A program made the translations under genes and the position numbers. Shown here piece by piece: positions 8,929 to 17,032 of a DNA stretch of 64,000 nucleotides. The notes under the pieces were generated by a model that worked only from the letters and a program-made list of their open reading frames with translations, did not search any database and had not been told where the DNA came from. Numbering within the stretch: the stretch's first letter is position 1; the number at the start of each line of letters is the position of its first letter. This DNA is from an uncultured Fibrobacter sp. (GTDB taxonomy: Bacteria > Fibrobacterota > Fibrobacteria > Fibrobacterales > Fibrobacteraceae): positions 1 to 64,000 of the forward strand of contig CAKUWY010000004.1 in the NCBI GenBank assembly GCA_934699585.1, read 5' to 3'.

Positions 8929-11334
8929 ATGATTATGCTTATGAAATATTCTTTTCGTGTACGTGCCACCCAGACACAGAGGCAAATTGATTCCGGAACG
9001 TTCTCCGTCGTCGGCTACGACAACCTTGACAGGGTCGTTTACACGGGTGAATGGAAATCGGCCCTTGACAGCTGTGCCATTAGGGAGTATTTTATTGATG
9101 TGCAGAACCGATTCAGCCCGACGGTAGCCGACCTCACGCCCGGCACCGTGACCCGCACGTTCTACGACAGGATGCCCGCCAGGGACACCCTGGGCGTTGC
9201 TCTCTATCCGTCGGCGGTCCAGGCCGACGCATTCGGGTATGGCAAGACCCGGGTGATGGCGGTAATTTCTGACGTGTCCGCCAATGACGGCGGAAACGTG
9301 GCCCGAGTGTCTACAGCGAACGCCTACGACAAGTATGGCCGTGTAGTAGCTAACTACGTTTACGACCCCACCCTGCCCGCCGACAGCCTGAAGATGCTTG
9401 CCGTGGAGACGGAATACGACCTTGGCGGCAAGGTGACGAGGACGACAAAATACCCCTACGGTGTGAATGGCGGTGGCTCAAGTAGAAAAATTGTGGAACG
9501 GTACACCTACGACCGCCTTGGCCGCATAGACAGCTTGTTCTCGAGGAACGGCGGTGCTGACGAGGTGTTGCTCGCGACCTATGCCTACTACCCGACAGGG
9601 AGCGTGAAGACTGTAAACATGGGCAACACAATCACGCTGACCTATACCTACCATATCAGCGGTGCGGTAAAATCCATAACGTATTCGTCCGTCAATACCG
9701 CTTCGGCAATTTCTTCCAACGTCATCCTGAGCGGAGGCGAAGGATCCAGTGAATTATCGGGCCATATTTTTTCCGAGACCCTCCATTATGAGGACTGCGG
9801 AAACAATGCCTGCATCCCGCAATACAACGGCAACATCAGCCGCATGGTGCACGAACTGGCCCATGACAATGCGGACTTTAGTCAGTACCGCGATGTAGCC
9901 TATGCCTACGACCAGTTGAATAGGCTGACTGGTGCCGACGACATGGAGCAGGACTATTTTGATGAAGTTTTCGAATACGACCCACAGGGCAGAATGACAG
10001 CCCAACGGCGAGATGCTAGTATTGCAAAGAATGCTGGTGGCGAGTATGCTTATTATGCTAACACCAACAAGCTCAAGTCCGTCGCGATTGGCATGGGCGG
10101 AACGGCTGATGACCGCATTATGTCAGATGCGAACAATTTCGTCTATGATTCCGAAGGAAACCTGATAGAAGACAAATCTAAGAAGATGAAAATCTTCTAT
10201 GATTGGCGTGGAATGCCTTTGATGTTTACTCGCGAAACAGAAAACGGTGATTCCTTGAAATTGGAAATGCTGTATGATGGAAGCGGAAAGAGAATTTCAA
10301 AGGCTTTGCTTCGCAAGATGACAGGTGCAGCAGAATGGTCCGTTGAACGTACTACACACTATACCGGAATTGGAACAGAAATTCGTATAAATAATAGTGG
10401 AAATGCAGCTGAAACGAAAGTTGTCATTAATATGCCTCAGGGGTTGGGAAGATATGCTATAGAATATGCTGACGTCAATGACTCGGCGAATGCTGGATTT
10501 GAATGGTATCTGAAAAATCATCTTGGCTCCACTATGGCTGTCTATCGCACTACGGGAACAACTGCCGGACCACCTGAGTTGCGGTATGCTTACGATTATA
10601 GAAGTTATGGGGAAAAAATTGATTTGACGGTTTCTGCGGATAAAGTTACAGAGAACTATACCGGAAAAGAATTGGATGACGAAACTGAACTAGGTTATTG
10701 GGGAGCAAGATACCTTGACTTGATGCTCGGAATGTGGATTTCCGTGGACCCGGCAAGGCAATTTTCAAGCCCATATCTGTATGCGGGGAATGGTATAAAT
10801 CCTGTGAATGTTGTTGATCCGAATGGAAATTACACTCTTAACTTAAATGAAGACAATACTGTAGCTAGTATGGTTGATGATGATAATTTAAATATGGTGT
10901 CTGTTTTCAATGCGGATGGAAGTCTGTTCGGTGAATTTAACGCCCCTCCTGCGCAAAGTTATTTCTCTACTGAAAATATTATTGGACAGAAATTTGATCC
11001 TAATATGCAGGCTAAAGCGGAAGATATGTTAAATTTCGCCTATGATATGTGGCCTGTTGATGCTCGTGGATGGAAAACAGGTGGAGAATTGGATTTCAAA
11101 AATGCTTATTATGGTAAAGCGCATAATACAGTCGGCGTATTCAATGGTACCATAATGACAGCAAGAGATGCTGGAAATGCAATGTGGGGCGGTTGGACTA
11201 AGCATATGTATGCAATGCCATATTTTCTATCTCGATTTGTCGCTAATGCAGTGGCTGTTTGGAGCAATGGGCGCTTGGAAGATTCTCAAAGTTCTTCCAT
11301 GCAAATATGGGGCTATGCTAATTTTAAACCATAA
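8929..11334 (+). CDS. Rhs repeat protein with Ntox44-like toxin tip (cassette E)
   Basis: 801 residues. Rhs similarity starts at about 8950 (RVRATQTQRQID, the same segment as near 2605), so the first seven or so codons are chance sequence before a breakpoint. A long core follows, ending in WISVDPARQFSSPYLYAGNG and VDPNGN near 10828. The tip (~167 residues) contains GGELDFKNAYYG and ARDAGNAMWGG, reminiscent of polymorphic toxin type 44 (a D-(F/Y)-K strand, then D-x-G-N-x-x-x-G); I assign this from memory at moderate confidence. Within the core, 9715-9770 holds extra residues (SSNVILSGGEGSSELSGH) absent from the other copies and resembling a dispersed repeat. Confidence 0.75.
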   Translation: MIMLMKYSFRVRATQTQRQIDSGTFSVVGYDNLDRVVYTGEWKSALDSCAIREYFIDVQNRFSPTVADLTPGTVTRTFYDRMPARDTLGVALYPSAVQADAFGYGKTRVMAVISDVSANDGGNVARVSTANAYDKYGRVVANYVYDPTLPADSLKMLAVETEYDLGGKVTRTTKYPYGVNGGGSSRKIVERYTYDRLGRIDSLFSRNGGADEVLLATYAYYPTGSVKTVNMGNTITLTYTYHISGAVKSITYSSVNTASAISSNVILSGGEGSSELSGHIFSETLHYEDCGNNACIPQYNGNISRMVHELAHDNADFSQYRDVAYAYDQLNRLTGADDMEQDYFDEVFEYDPQGRMTAQRRDASIAKNAGGEYAYYANTNKLKSVAIGMGGTADDRIMSDANNFVYDSEGNLIEDKSKKMKIFYDWRGMPLMFTRETENGDSLKLEMLYDGSGKRISKALLRKMTGAAEWSVERTTHYTGIGTEIRINNSGNAAETKVVINMPQGLGRYAIEYADVNDSANAGFEWYLKNHLGSTMAVYRTTGTTAGPPELRYAYDYRSYGEKIDLTVSADKVTENYTGKELDDETELGYWGARYLDLMLGMWISVDPARQFSSPYLYAGNGINPVNVVDPNGNYTLNLNEDNTVASMVDDDNLNMVSVFNADGSLFGEFNAPPAQSYFSTENIIGQKFDPNMQAKAEDMLNFAYDMWPVDARGWKTGGELDFKNAYYGKAHNTVGVFNGTIMTARDAGNAMWGGWTKHMYAMPYFLSRFVANAVAVWSNGRLEDSQSSSMQIWGYANFKP

Positions 11335-11367
11335 ATTATTTTGTTCGTGTGGATTAGTATTTTATTT

Positions 11368-11886
11368 ATGAAAACACTTGAAACCATCCTTAAATTTTTG
11401 ATAGTACTTGGTTTTATTATTGGAACAATCTTGTGGTATTTTATTTTGCCAGGAACTGATAAAGGATACGACTACTTCCTCAAATCTATTCCGTCAGAAG
11501 AAAAGATGGAAAGAGTATGTAAAATTGAAGGCAAAAAGGTGCAACAAAACAACGAGAGATTACCTCCTAGTATGTTGAACAGATATTTTAATGGAGGTCA
11601 TTGTTTTTATATAGAAAGTTCGTTTTATTATACAGATACTACAAAGTCGAACGAGTTTGGCGAATTTTTAAACTTTCGTTCTTCCCTCATTTGTAATGGC
11701 CTTGGTGGTCTTTCAAAGATTGCCGTTGAAGAATACCCTGACAAATTTATTTTCTATTACACGAAAGAATCACAGGATGGTTTCTCCGTTATTCATAACC
11801 CGTTTTCTAAAGAAATCGTATTTGAGCAGGTATCTGATTCAGAATTGAACAAAATTGAAAATAAACTTTGTGAGTTCGGTATATGA
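11368..11886 (+). CDS. Membrane-anchored putative immunity protein 1 (cassette E)
   Basis: About 172 residues from the ATG at 11368; the frame can also be read from a TTG at 11341. A single hydrophobic segment (LKFLIVLGFIIGTILWYFIL) follows a short lysine-containing head, predicting an N-terminal membrane anchor with the rest outside the cytoplasm. No family is recognised. It starts 34 bases after the toxin stop and overlaps the next gene (ATGA), so the two are translationally coupled. Confidence 0.6.
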   Translation: MKTLETILKFLIVLGFIIGTILWYFILPGTDKGYDYFLKSIPSEEKMERVCKIEGKKVQQNNERLPPSMLNRYFNGGHCFYIESSFYYTDTTKSNEFGEFLNFRSSLICNGLGGLSKIAVEEYPDKFIFYYTKESQDGFSVIHNPFSKEIVFEQVSDSELNKIENKLCEFGI

Positions 11887-12167
11887 AATTGAATGTTATG
11901 ACTGATAAGATTCTTTCCGCACTATGTTTTCTTGCGTTATCTATAGATGCAATAAGGGATTTGTATTTTTATATCTGTTATCGCGAACAATTATTTGCAA
12001 AAGTTCTTTGTGCGTTTTCAAGCAGTTTTTATCTTGTCTCTGCAGTGTATCTTGTTCTTGATCTATTCGGCGTAAAGAATATTCGTTCATATATGTGGAT
12101 GTATTTTTTTGCATTTGGTCTTGTACTAGATGCGTTGTATTATTTGATTGCTATTGTTACTAGCTGA
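11883..12167 (+). CDS. Small membrane protein, putative immunity 2 (cassette E)
   Basis: 94 residues, largely hydrophobic with about three membrane segments (around residues 8-27, 36-58 and 70-92). Coupled to the preceding gene by an ATGA overlap. A second membrane protein behind one toxin tip could be part of a two-component immunity or left over from another cassette. No similarity is recognised. Confidence 0.5.
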   Translation: MKLNVMTDKILSALCFLALSIDAIRDLYFYICYREQLFAKVLCAFSSSFYLVSAVYLVLDLFGVKNIRSYMWMYFFAFGLVLDALYYLIAIVTS

Positions 12168-12204
12168 CCTTAGATTGTAAAAGTGAATGAATTTATAATG
12201 GACT

Positions 12205-13047
12205 ATGCAGGGGTTTAATAAGAGTGCACCACAAACTGCTGTATTCATTGTGAATACAAAGGTCGCCTCCGGCGGCACGCCCGGCGGGCTGAAGGCCGCT
12301 TATGACTACCGCGCCTTTGGCGAACAGGTGACTCTCACGAAATCTGCCGACAAGGTAACGGAAACGTTTACGGGTAAAGAACTAGATGACGAAACTGGTT
12401 TGTCAAACCATGGGGCGAGACTTCTTGATCCCATGTTGGGTGTATGGATTAGCGTGGATCCTAAAAGATTTTTCACTAGTCCATATCTTTACATGGGAAA
12501 TGGATACAACCCGATAAAGTTTGCTGATTTGAATGGAATGAAACCTGGAGATCCGTTTAATTCAACAATTGAAGCTGCTCAGGATTTCGCAAGACTTTAT
12601 AATGATGATGCGATAAGGAATAATGTGGAATATTCATCAGCAATTTATAGCTATAAGAAGGATGGTGTAAAAATTTATTCTTATAACGTACCGATTCGGG
12701 GAGATATTTCTAGTGCTCGTTTCGACAATACAATTGATTTAACAAAAGGTCAATCTTTTGAAACAACTGTTCATGCACATGGAGCGTATTTGGATGATTT
12801 TGAAATGGGTAATGATGTTCCTTCTCCACAAGATTTTAATTTGAATTTTAATGTTTTTAGTTCAAAGGGCTCTGCATTTGTTTCTGGTCCTAGTGGATAT
12901 TTGCTTCGTTATGGACCTGATGTGAAAAATGATTTGCAAATGGAAATTGTACCTACTTCTGGAATTGCTGCGGATTGTAGCAGTCCTAGAGCTAATCCCA
13001 AAGGTGCGGATCCTTTTGCGAATCCTGTAGATGATACTTATAGATAA
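12205..13047 (+). CDS. Rhs C-terminal fragment with DUF4329/JAMM-like toxin tip (cassette F)
   Basis: 280 residues. Rhs sequence is recognisable from about 12258 (KVASGGTPGGLKAAYDYRAFGE) to WISVDPKRFFTSPYLYMGNG and ADLNG, so only about 90 core residues remain. The tip from about 12538 fits DUF4329: an N-terminal DPFNSTIEAAQDFARLYN helix, EYSSAIYSYKKDG, and TTVHAHGAYLDDFEMGNDV followed by PSPQDF. H-x-H...S-x-x-D is the JAMM/MPN+ zinc-peptidase ligand pattern, so a JAB-like isopeptidase or peptidase is possible (inference). Known DUF4329 proteins often sit at Rhs C-termini. Confidence 0.75.
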   Translation: MQGFNKSAPQTAVFIVNTKVASGGTPGGLKAAYDYRAFGEQVTLTKSADKVTETFTGKELDDETGLSNHGARLLDPMLGVWISVDPKRFFTSPYLYMGNGYNPIKFADLNGMKPGDPFNSTIEAAQDFARLYNDDAIRNNVEYSSAIYSYKKDGVKIYSYNVPIRGDISSARFDNTIDLTKGQSFETTVHAHGAYLDDFEMGNDVPSPQDFNLNFNVFSSKGSAFVSGPSGYLLRYGPDVKNDLQMEIVPTSGIAADCSSPRANPKGADPFANPVDDTYR

Positions 13048-13058
13048 TTGAGGTTAAA

Positions 13059-13451
13059 ATGTTTATATTGATTTTTTTGTTTTTATTTTCAGCGGTTTAT
13101 GCAAATGAGGTAAATCAAGATGTATCTTTTTTTAAATTTTTAAAGCCTGAGTATAAAAATATAGAATTTGTTAAAGAATCAGGAAATTTTATTTCAGAAA
13201 ATGAACTTACAGCTTTAAATGAATGTATTACTGATTACAAACATTTTATACAAAAAAAACAAGAATATAAGATTTCGCATTATTTGTATAAATTTATAAG
13301 AACAAAAGAAAAACATTATATACTTTTTTATATTGGTTTTGATAATGAACTAATTATCAAAAAAGGTTTAGATGTCAATATGGGAGGAGATGCCTATTAT
13401 TTATATAATTTGAAAGAGAAAAAGATTCAAATAAGACAATACATGCGATAA
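13059..13451 (+). CDS. Putative exported immunity protein (cassette F)
   Basis: 130 residues with a signal peptide (MFILIFLFLFSAVYAN) and a lysine-rich, very AT-rich mature part. A GAGG ribosome-binding site lies six bases before the start, 11 bases after the toxin stop. The first 15 residues resemble the leader of the broken gene at 15340 (MCILVFLFIFTSISYG), suggesting that the latter began as a similar immunity gene. No family is recognised. Confidence 0.6.
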   Translation: MFILIFLFLFSAVYANEVNQDVSFFKFLKPEYKNIEFVKESGNFISENELTALNECITDYKHFIQKKQEYKISHYLYKFIRTKEKHYILFYIGFDNELIIKKGLDVNMGGDAYYLYNLKEKKIQIRQYMR

Positions 13452-13538
13452 CCTCATTGAATTTACTAATGTATTCATGACGTCCAAATGGTTCTTGAAT
13501 AATGGAAACTAAAATTCAGTTTATTATCTATTGTCTAG

Positions 13539-14324
13539 AACAATACCGATGTCGGCGAGAAAATCGCGGCGTACGACTACCGCTCCTTCGGTGAAATGCT
13601 CGAATTGACGCCAACCGACAAGGTGACGGAAAATTTCACGGGTAAGGAGAAGGATGACGAAACTGAACTAGGTTATTGGGGAGCAAGATATCTTGACTTG
13701 ATGCTGGGAATGTGGATAAGCATTGACCCGAAGAGACAATTTAATAGTCCATATCTATATGCAGTGAATGGAGTGAATCCATTAAACGGGGTGGATTTAA
13801 ACGGAAACTCCATATATATTCTTTTATCGAATGAATTAAATGGAGGAATGTCGCGAGTAAACAAATTTGAGGGTGGTAGAAATGTGCCTGGTCAACAAGT
13901 TGCCAGGGTGCCATTGTACAATATGTATGTTGGGAATACTTCTGGTAGTGCTGTAATAATTCCTGTTACGCGAGACGCCATTGCCGGGAAGGGCGCTTTT
14001 AGTGTAGATGGTATCTTTAAAGGAAAATCTCGAGTAACAGAATTAAAAAATGGGGAATATACAAATTATCGAATTGAATTACAGGATTTTGAAACAGGCT
14101 CATCAACAATTTTAGATGGTGAGGGCCGTTCAAGATCAAATATTCAAATTCATTCTGGTCCTGGTTGTTCTAAAGGATGTTATATTTTTCAAACAGAATC
14201 AAAGCAGTTTGAGACCTTAATTAAGAGGATGCAGGATGAAGATGGAATTAATGGATACGATAACGACATTATCGTGGAAACGGAAGAATTTGAGCCTTCG
14301 GTTTCTCCTGATGATTATAAGTAG
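13539..14324 (+). CDS. Rhs C-terminal fragment with H...SKGC toxin tip (cassette G)
   Basis: Open from 13539, just after an in-frame TAG at 13536; the first ATG is at 13596 (242 residues). Rhs similarity starts at the very beginning of the frame (EKIAAYDYRSFGE), so no native start is present. The junction is WISIDPKRQFNSPYLYAVNG and VDLNGN. The tip from about 13808 contains IQIHSGPGCSKGCYIF, an H-x-G...S-x-G-C motif like that in cassette B (IHGGAGPANSEGC) but in an otherwise different sequence. An L,D-transpeptidase/carboxypeptidase-like cell-wall activity is inferred. The following lipoprotein gene overlaps it. Confidence 0.7.
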   Translation, partial: NNTDVGEKIAAYDYRSFGEMLELTPTDKVTENFTGKEKDDETELGYWGARYLDLMLGMWISIDPKRQFNSPYLYAVNGVNPLNGVDLNGNSIYILLSNELNGGMSRVNKFEGGRNVPGQQVARVPLYNMYVGNTSGSAVIIPVTRDAIAGKGAFSVDGIFKGKSRVTELKNGEYTNYRIELQDFETGSSTILDGEGRSRSNIQIHSGPGCSKGCYIFQTESKQFETLIKRMQDEDGINGYDNDIIVETEEFEPSVSPDDYK

Positions 14325-15318
14325 TGGAATGTTTGCTTGTTCAAATAATGTTTCTGAAAATGCGGATTGCTTTTGGAATGAATATTTAGACTCGTTTTAT
14401 ACAAATTATTTGTGTGCGTTAAATTCAGAGTGTGTAGATTACGAAGGACATCGTGAAGATGTTGTTTATTCGTTAAGCCCTCATCTTGTGAATTGTCTTT
14501 TGGATTCCATGATAAGGGCTCGCATTCCTCTTCATAAAATTGGATATAATATATTGAATGGTATTCCTGATTCAAATTTAAAACTTTCTCAAAAGAGTAT
14601 TGATATTATAAAAAATGAATCTGATTCTTGTGAACGAGAAATCTGGATGCTTGGATTAAGCGAAAAGAATGTTGTGAATTATCAATTTGAAAATATATGT
14701 AAAATAAAAAAATTCGAAACAAGGCAACCAACAGCTTTTGAACTGAATGAATATTGGGCTTTTGATTATGAAAATGAAATTTTTCGAGAATTAAATGATC
14801 TCGCAGAACGTAGTTTAAATAAAGCTATTGTAAAACATTCATATCCCATAGGAATTTGCAATGGAATTATTGAGGGGGCCTCAGTTGATGGCTTTGATAT
14901 CAAAATTCAATCTTCAAAATCATGCTTTGTTGATACGATTTTTCAGCCTTTTTATTATGAAATAATAGGTGTAGATGAGGTTTATATAAAAGTTCTTCCT
15001 TTGACGCGGATGGTTTATGATAGTTTGCATTTCAAATTCGATCTCCCTCCAAGAACAAAAGATAATTCTAGAGTGAATAAAATTTGTAAAAAAAAGACAA
15101 ACCACATGAAAGTAGCGTGGGTTGAAAAAGGAATTTTTTTTAATTCCACAATCAAAAAATTTAATAAAATCAAAAAGGGGGAACGTGTTTTTCTTGAAAT
15201 TCCTTGTTTTGACGATTCGTTGGCATTGATGTTTAATCCATTTCATATAACTAAAACGAAGTATCCGTATTTGCTATGTAAAATGACTCCGGCGGAAAAA
15301 AACTTTATAGGAAAGTGA
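14290..15318 (+). CDS. Putative immunity lipoprotein (cassette G)
   Basis: About 342 residues from a TTG at 14290, or 360 from an ATG at 14236 inside the toxin gene. LSLRFLLMIISSGMFACS is a short lipoprotein signal with a lipobox ending in Cys. The leader sits only after the TTG, which favours the later start. The large mature part has scattered cysteines and no recognised domain; at this size it is the biggest immunity candidate of the array. Its base composition is AT-rich like the tip before it. Confidence 0.6.
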   Translation: MSLRFLLMIISSGMFACSNNVSENADCFWNEYLDSFYTNYLCALNSECVDYEGHREDVVYSLSPHLVNCLLDSMIRARIPLHKIGYNILNGIPDSNLKLSQKSIDIIKNESDSCEREIWMLGLSEKNVVNYQFENICKIKKFETRQPTAFELNEYWAFDYENEIFRELNDLAERSLNKAIVKHSYPIGICNGIIEGASVDGFDIKIQSSKSCFVDTIFQPFYYEIIGVDEVYIKVLPLTRMVYDSLHFKFDLPPRTKDNSRVNKICKKKTNHMKVAWVEKGIFFNSTIKKFNKIKKGERVFLEIPCFDDSLALMFNPFHITKTKYPYLLCKMTPAEKNFIGK

Positions 15319-15339
15319 ATTTTTTTATTCTAAAGAATT

Positions 15340-16059
15340 ATGTGTATTTTGGTATTCTTGTTCATCTTCACTAGTATTTCCTACGGCAACATCAGCCGCA
15401 TGGTGCATCGGTTGCTGCATGACAACAGAAATTTTGTGCAGATCCGCAACGTCGCCTATACTTATGACCAGTTGAACCGATTGATTAAGACTGACGACTT
15501 TGAACAGGGCTATTTCGACGAATCGTTTGCTTATGACGCCCAGGGCAGAATTGTTGCCCAGCGCCGTGCGGGAAACGTCAGTAACGGGAACGGCGGTGAA
15601 TACGCTTACGAAATGGGTTCGAATAAACTCAAGTCCATCACGAGTGGTATGGGCGGCTCTGCCGATTCACGCAGTATGAGCGATCCCGATAATTTTGTTT
15701 ACGATTCCGATGGCAATCTGATTGAGGACAAGTCCAAAAGCATGAGAATTTCCTATGATTGGAGAGGCATGCCATCTTCTTTTACGAGAGAGTTGGAGGA
15801 TGGGGATTCTTTGCGCTTGGAACTGCTTTATGACGGTTCTGGTCGCCGCATCTCCAAAACGCGATGGAGCAAGGCGAATGGCGCTCAGGATTGGGAAAAG
15901 GAACTCGTGACGCATTACACCGGAATAGGCACGGAAGTCCGTGAAAATCTCACGGGAGCCTCCTCTGAAACGAAGGTTGTGGTGAACATGCCGCAGAATC
16001 TCGGTCGCTATGGCGTCGAGCATGCGGATGCGCCAGCTGCTGCTACAACCTACGCGTAG
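15340..16059 (+). CDS. Chimeric leader-Rhs core fragment without a tip
   Basis: 239 residues. The first 16 (MCILVFLFIFTSISYG) form a signal peptide resembling that of an immunity gene (compare 13059). They are joined directly to GNISRMVHRLLHD, the same core position that begins the window and recurs at 3418 and 9833. Rhs core continues to RYGVEHADAP, then the frame ends at a TAG where a second Rhs fragment is joined out of frame. It has no junction or tip, so it is probably non-functional debris or a recombination reservoir. Confidence 0.6.
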   Translation: MCILVFLFIFTSISYGNISRMVHRLLHDNRNFVQIRNVAYTYDQLNRLIKTDDFEQGYFDESFAYDAQGRIVAQRRAGNVSNGNGGEYAYEMGSNKLKSITSGMGGSADSRSMSDPDNFVYDSDGNLIEDKSKSMRISYDWRGMPSSFTRELEDGDSLRLELLYDGSGRRISKTRWSKANGAQDWEKELVTHYTGIGTEVRENLTGASSETKVVVNMPQNLGRYGVEHADAPAAATTYA

Positions 16060-16264
16060 TTCCAGCGACACCGCCCGCCTTTCGATGATGTACGACGGGT
16101 CAGGCCGGCGCATCTCCAAGACGCTCCTGACGAAGCCTGCGACCGCAACAAACTGGGAAACGGTCAAGGTTACGCACTACACCGGCATCGGCACCGAAAT
16201 CAGAGAGTACAAGACCTGGAACTTTGTGCGTTTCCTCCATTTTTGGCATTTAATCCAAAAATGA
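16050..16264 (+). pseudogene. Terminal Rhs core remnant
   Basis: From about 16055 the sequence matches the core segment found at 5895-6040 (SSDTARLSMMYDGSGRRISKT ... HYTGIGTEIRE), in a different frame from the preceding fragment. Similarity stops at about 16212, after which unrelated sequence leads to the cmk region. The open frame runs from 16010 to 16264. No start, junction or tip: a scar that marks the right edge of the Rhs region. Confidence 0.7.
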
Positions 16265-16325
16265 ATGAGAATATCGCAAAGGTTATAAGCAAAAGTGCCT
16301 TTTTTTTCTATCTTGTCGCCCACTT

Positions 16326-16997
16326 ATGACCAAAAGTGGCGAAAATTTCGTGATAGCCCTGGATGGCGGTTCGGGTACCGGCAAGAGTACCACCGCAAAG
16401 ATTGTGGCCAAGACTCTGGGTATCACCTATCTGGACACAGGCGCCATGTACCGCGCCGTGACGCTCGCCGCCCTGGACGCAGGACTCCCTGCCGAGGACG
16501 GCCCCGCCATGGACAAGTTGCTCTCTAACCTGACTCTGGGGTTCGACTCCGAAAATCACATTTTGATTAACGGTGTAAGCCGTGAAAGCGAAATTCGCGG
16601 TATGAAGGTGTCGAACAACGTGAGCATCTACTGCGCCCTCCCGTCGGTCCGGGCCGCCATGACCAGGCAGCAGCGTGAAATCGGCAAGAAGCAGAGCTGC
16701 ATCCTGGATGGCCGCGACATCGGAACCGTGGTGTTCCCCGATGCCAAGTACAAGTTTTTTATGGTGACGGACGTAGAGGTCCGCGCCGAGCGCCGCTACA
16801 AGGAACTCCTTGAAAAAGGCGAAAAAGTTACCCTGGAAGAAGTCCTCCACAACTTGGTAGAACGGGACCGGCTGGACTCTTCCCGCGCAAACGCCCCCCT
16901 CAAGAAGGCGGACGACGCGATCGAAATTGACACTACACACATCTCAATCCAACAACAGGTGCAAAAGATTCTCGACTACGTAGGTGTAGTGGCGTAG
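16326..16997 (+). CDS. cmk: Cytidylate kinase
   Basis: 223 residues, full length for the family. Phosphorylates CMP and dCMP to the diphosphates in the cytoplasm. The N-terminal P-loop reads GGSGTGKST; YLDTGAMYRAV and the GRDIGTVVFPDA motif of the CMP site follow, with an arginine-rich LID (RAERRYKEL). It lies 35 bases before rpsA, the classical cmk-rpsA pairing seen in many bacteria. Confidence 0.95.
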   Translation: MTKSGENFVIALDGGSGTGKSTTAKIVAKTLGITYLDTGAMYRAVTLAALDAGLPAEDGPAMDKLLSNLTLGFDSENHILINGVSRESEIRGMKVSNNVSIYCALPSVRAAMTRQQREIGKKQSCILDGRDIGTVVFPDAKYKFFMVTDVEVRAERRYKELLEKGEKVTLEEVLHNLVERDRLDSSRANAPLKKADDAIEIDTTHISIQQQVQKILDYVGVVA

Positions 16998-17032
16998 CCC
17001 CGAGTCTTTTAACCACAACCCAAATAAACAAT

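Larger units (their letters stand above)
1..16212 (+). repeat. Mosaic Rhs core repeats
   Basis: Direct copies of Rhs core segments lie at about 1-1000, 1895-2445, 2446-4410, 5797-6543, 7470-7602, 8950-10828, 12258-12535, 13539-13805, 15389-16040 and 16055-16212. Some stretches are almost identical at DNA level (1-220 with 3418-3640; 220-480 with 10060-10320), while others differ at many third positions. This indicates repeated recombination or gene conversion between copies. All tip-bearing copies share the same 3' junction, about 60 bases around RQF-x-SPYLY. Confidence 0.85.

Noticed and set aside
11168..11371. Alternative small gene overlapping the end of the cassette E tip
   Set aside because: It lies in another frame of the toxin tip and has no signal or ribosome site; the tip frame is the supported one.
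1..16264. CRISPR array or insertion-sequence cluster as an explanation of the repeats
   Set aside because: Repeats are long coding segments of Rhs cores. No short regular spacers, no transposase and no terminal inverted repeats were seen.
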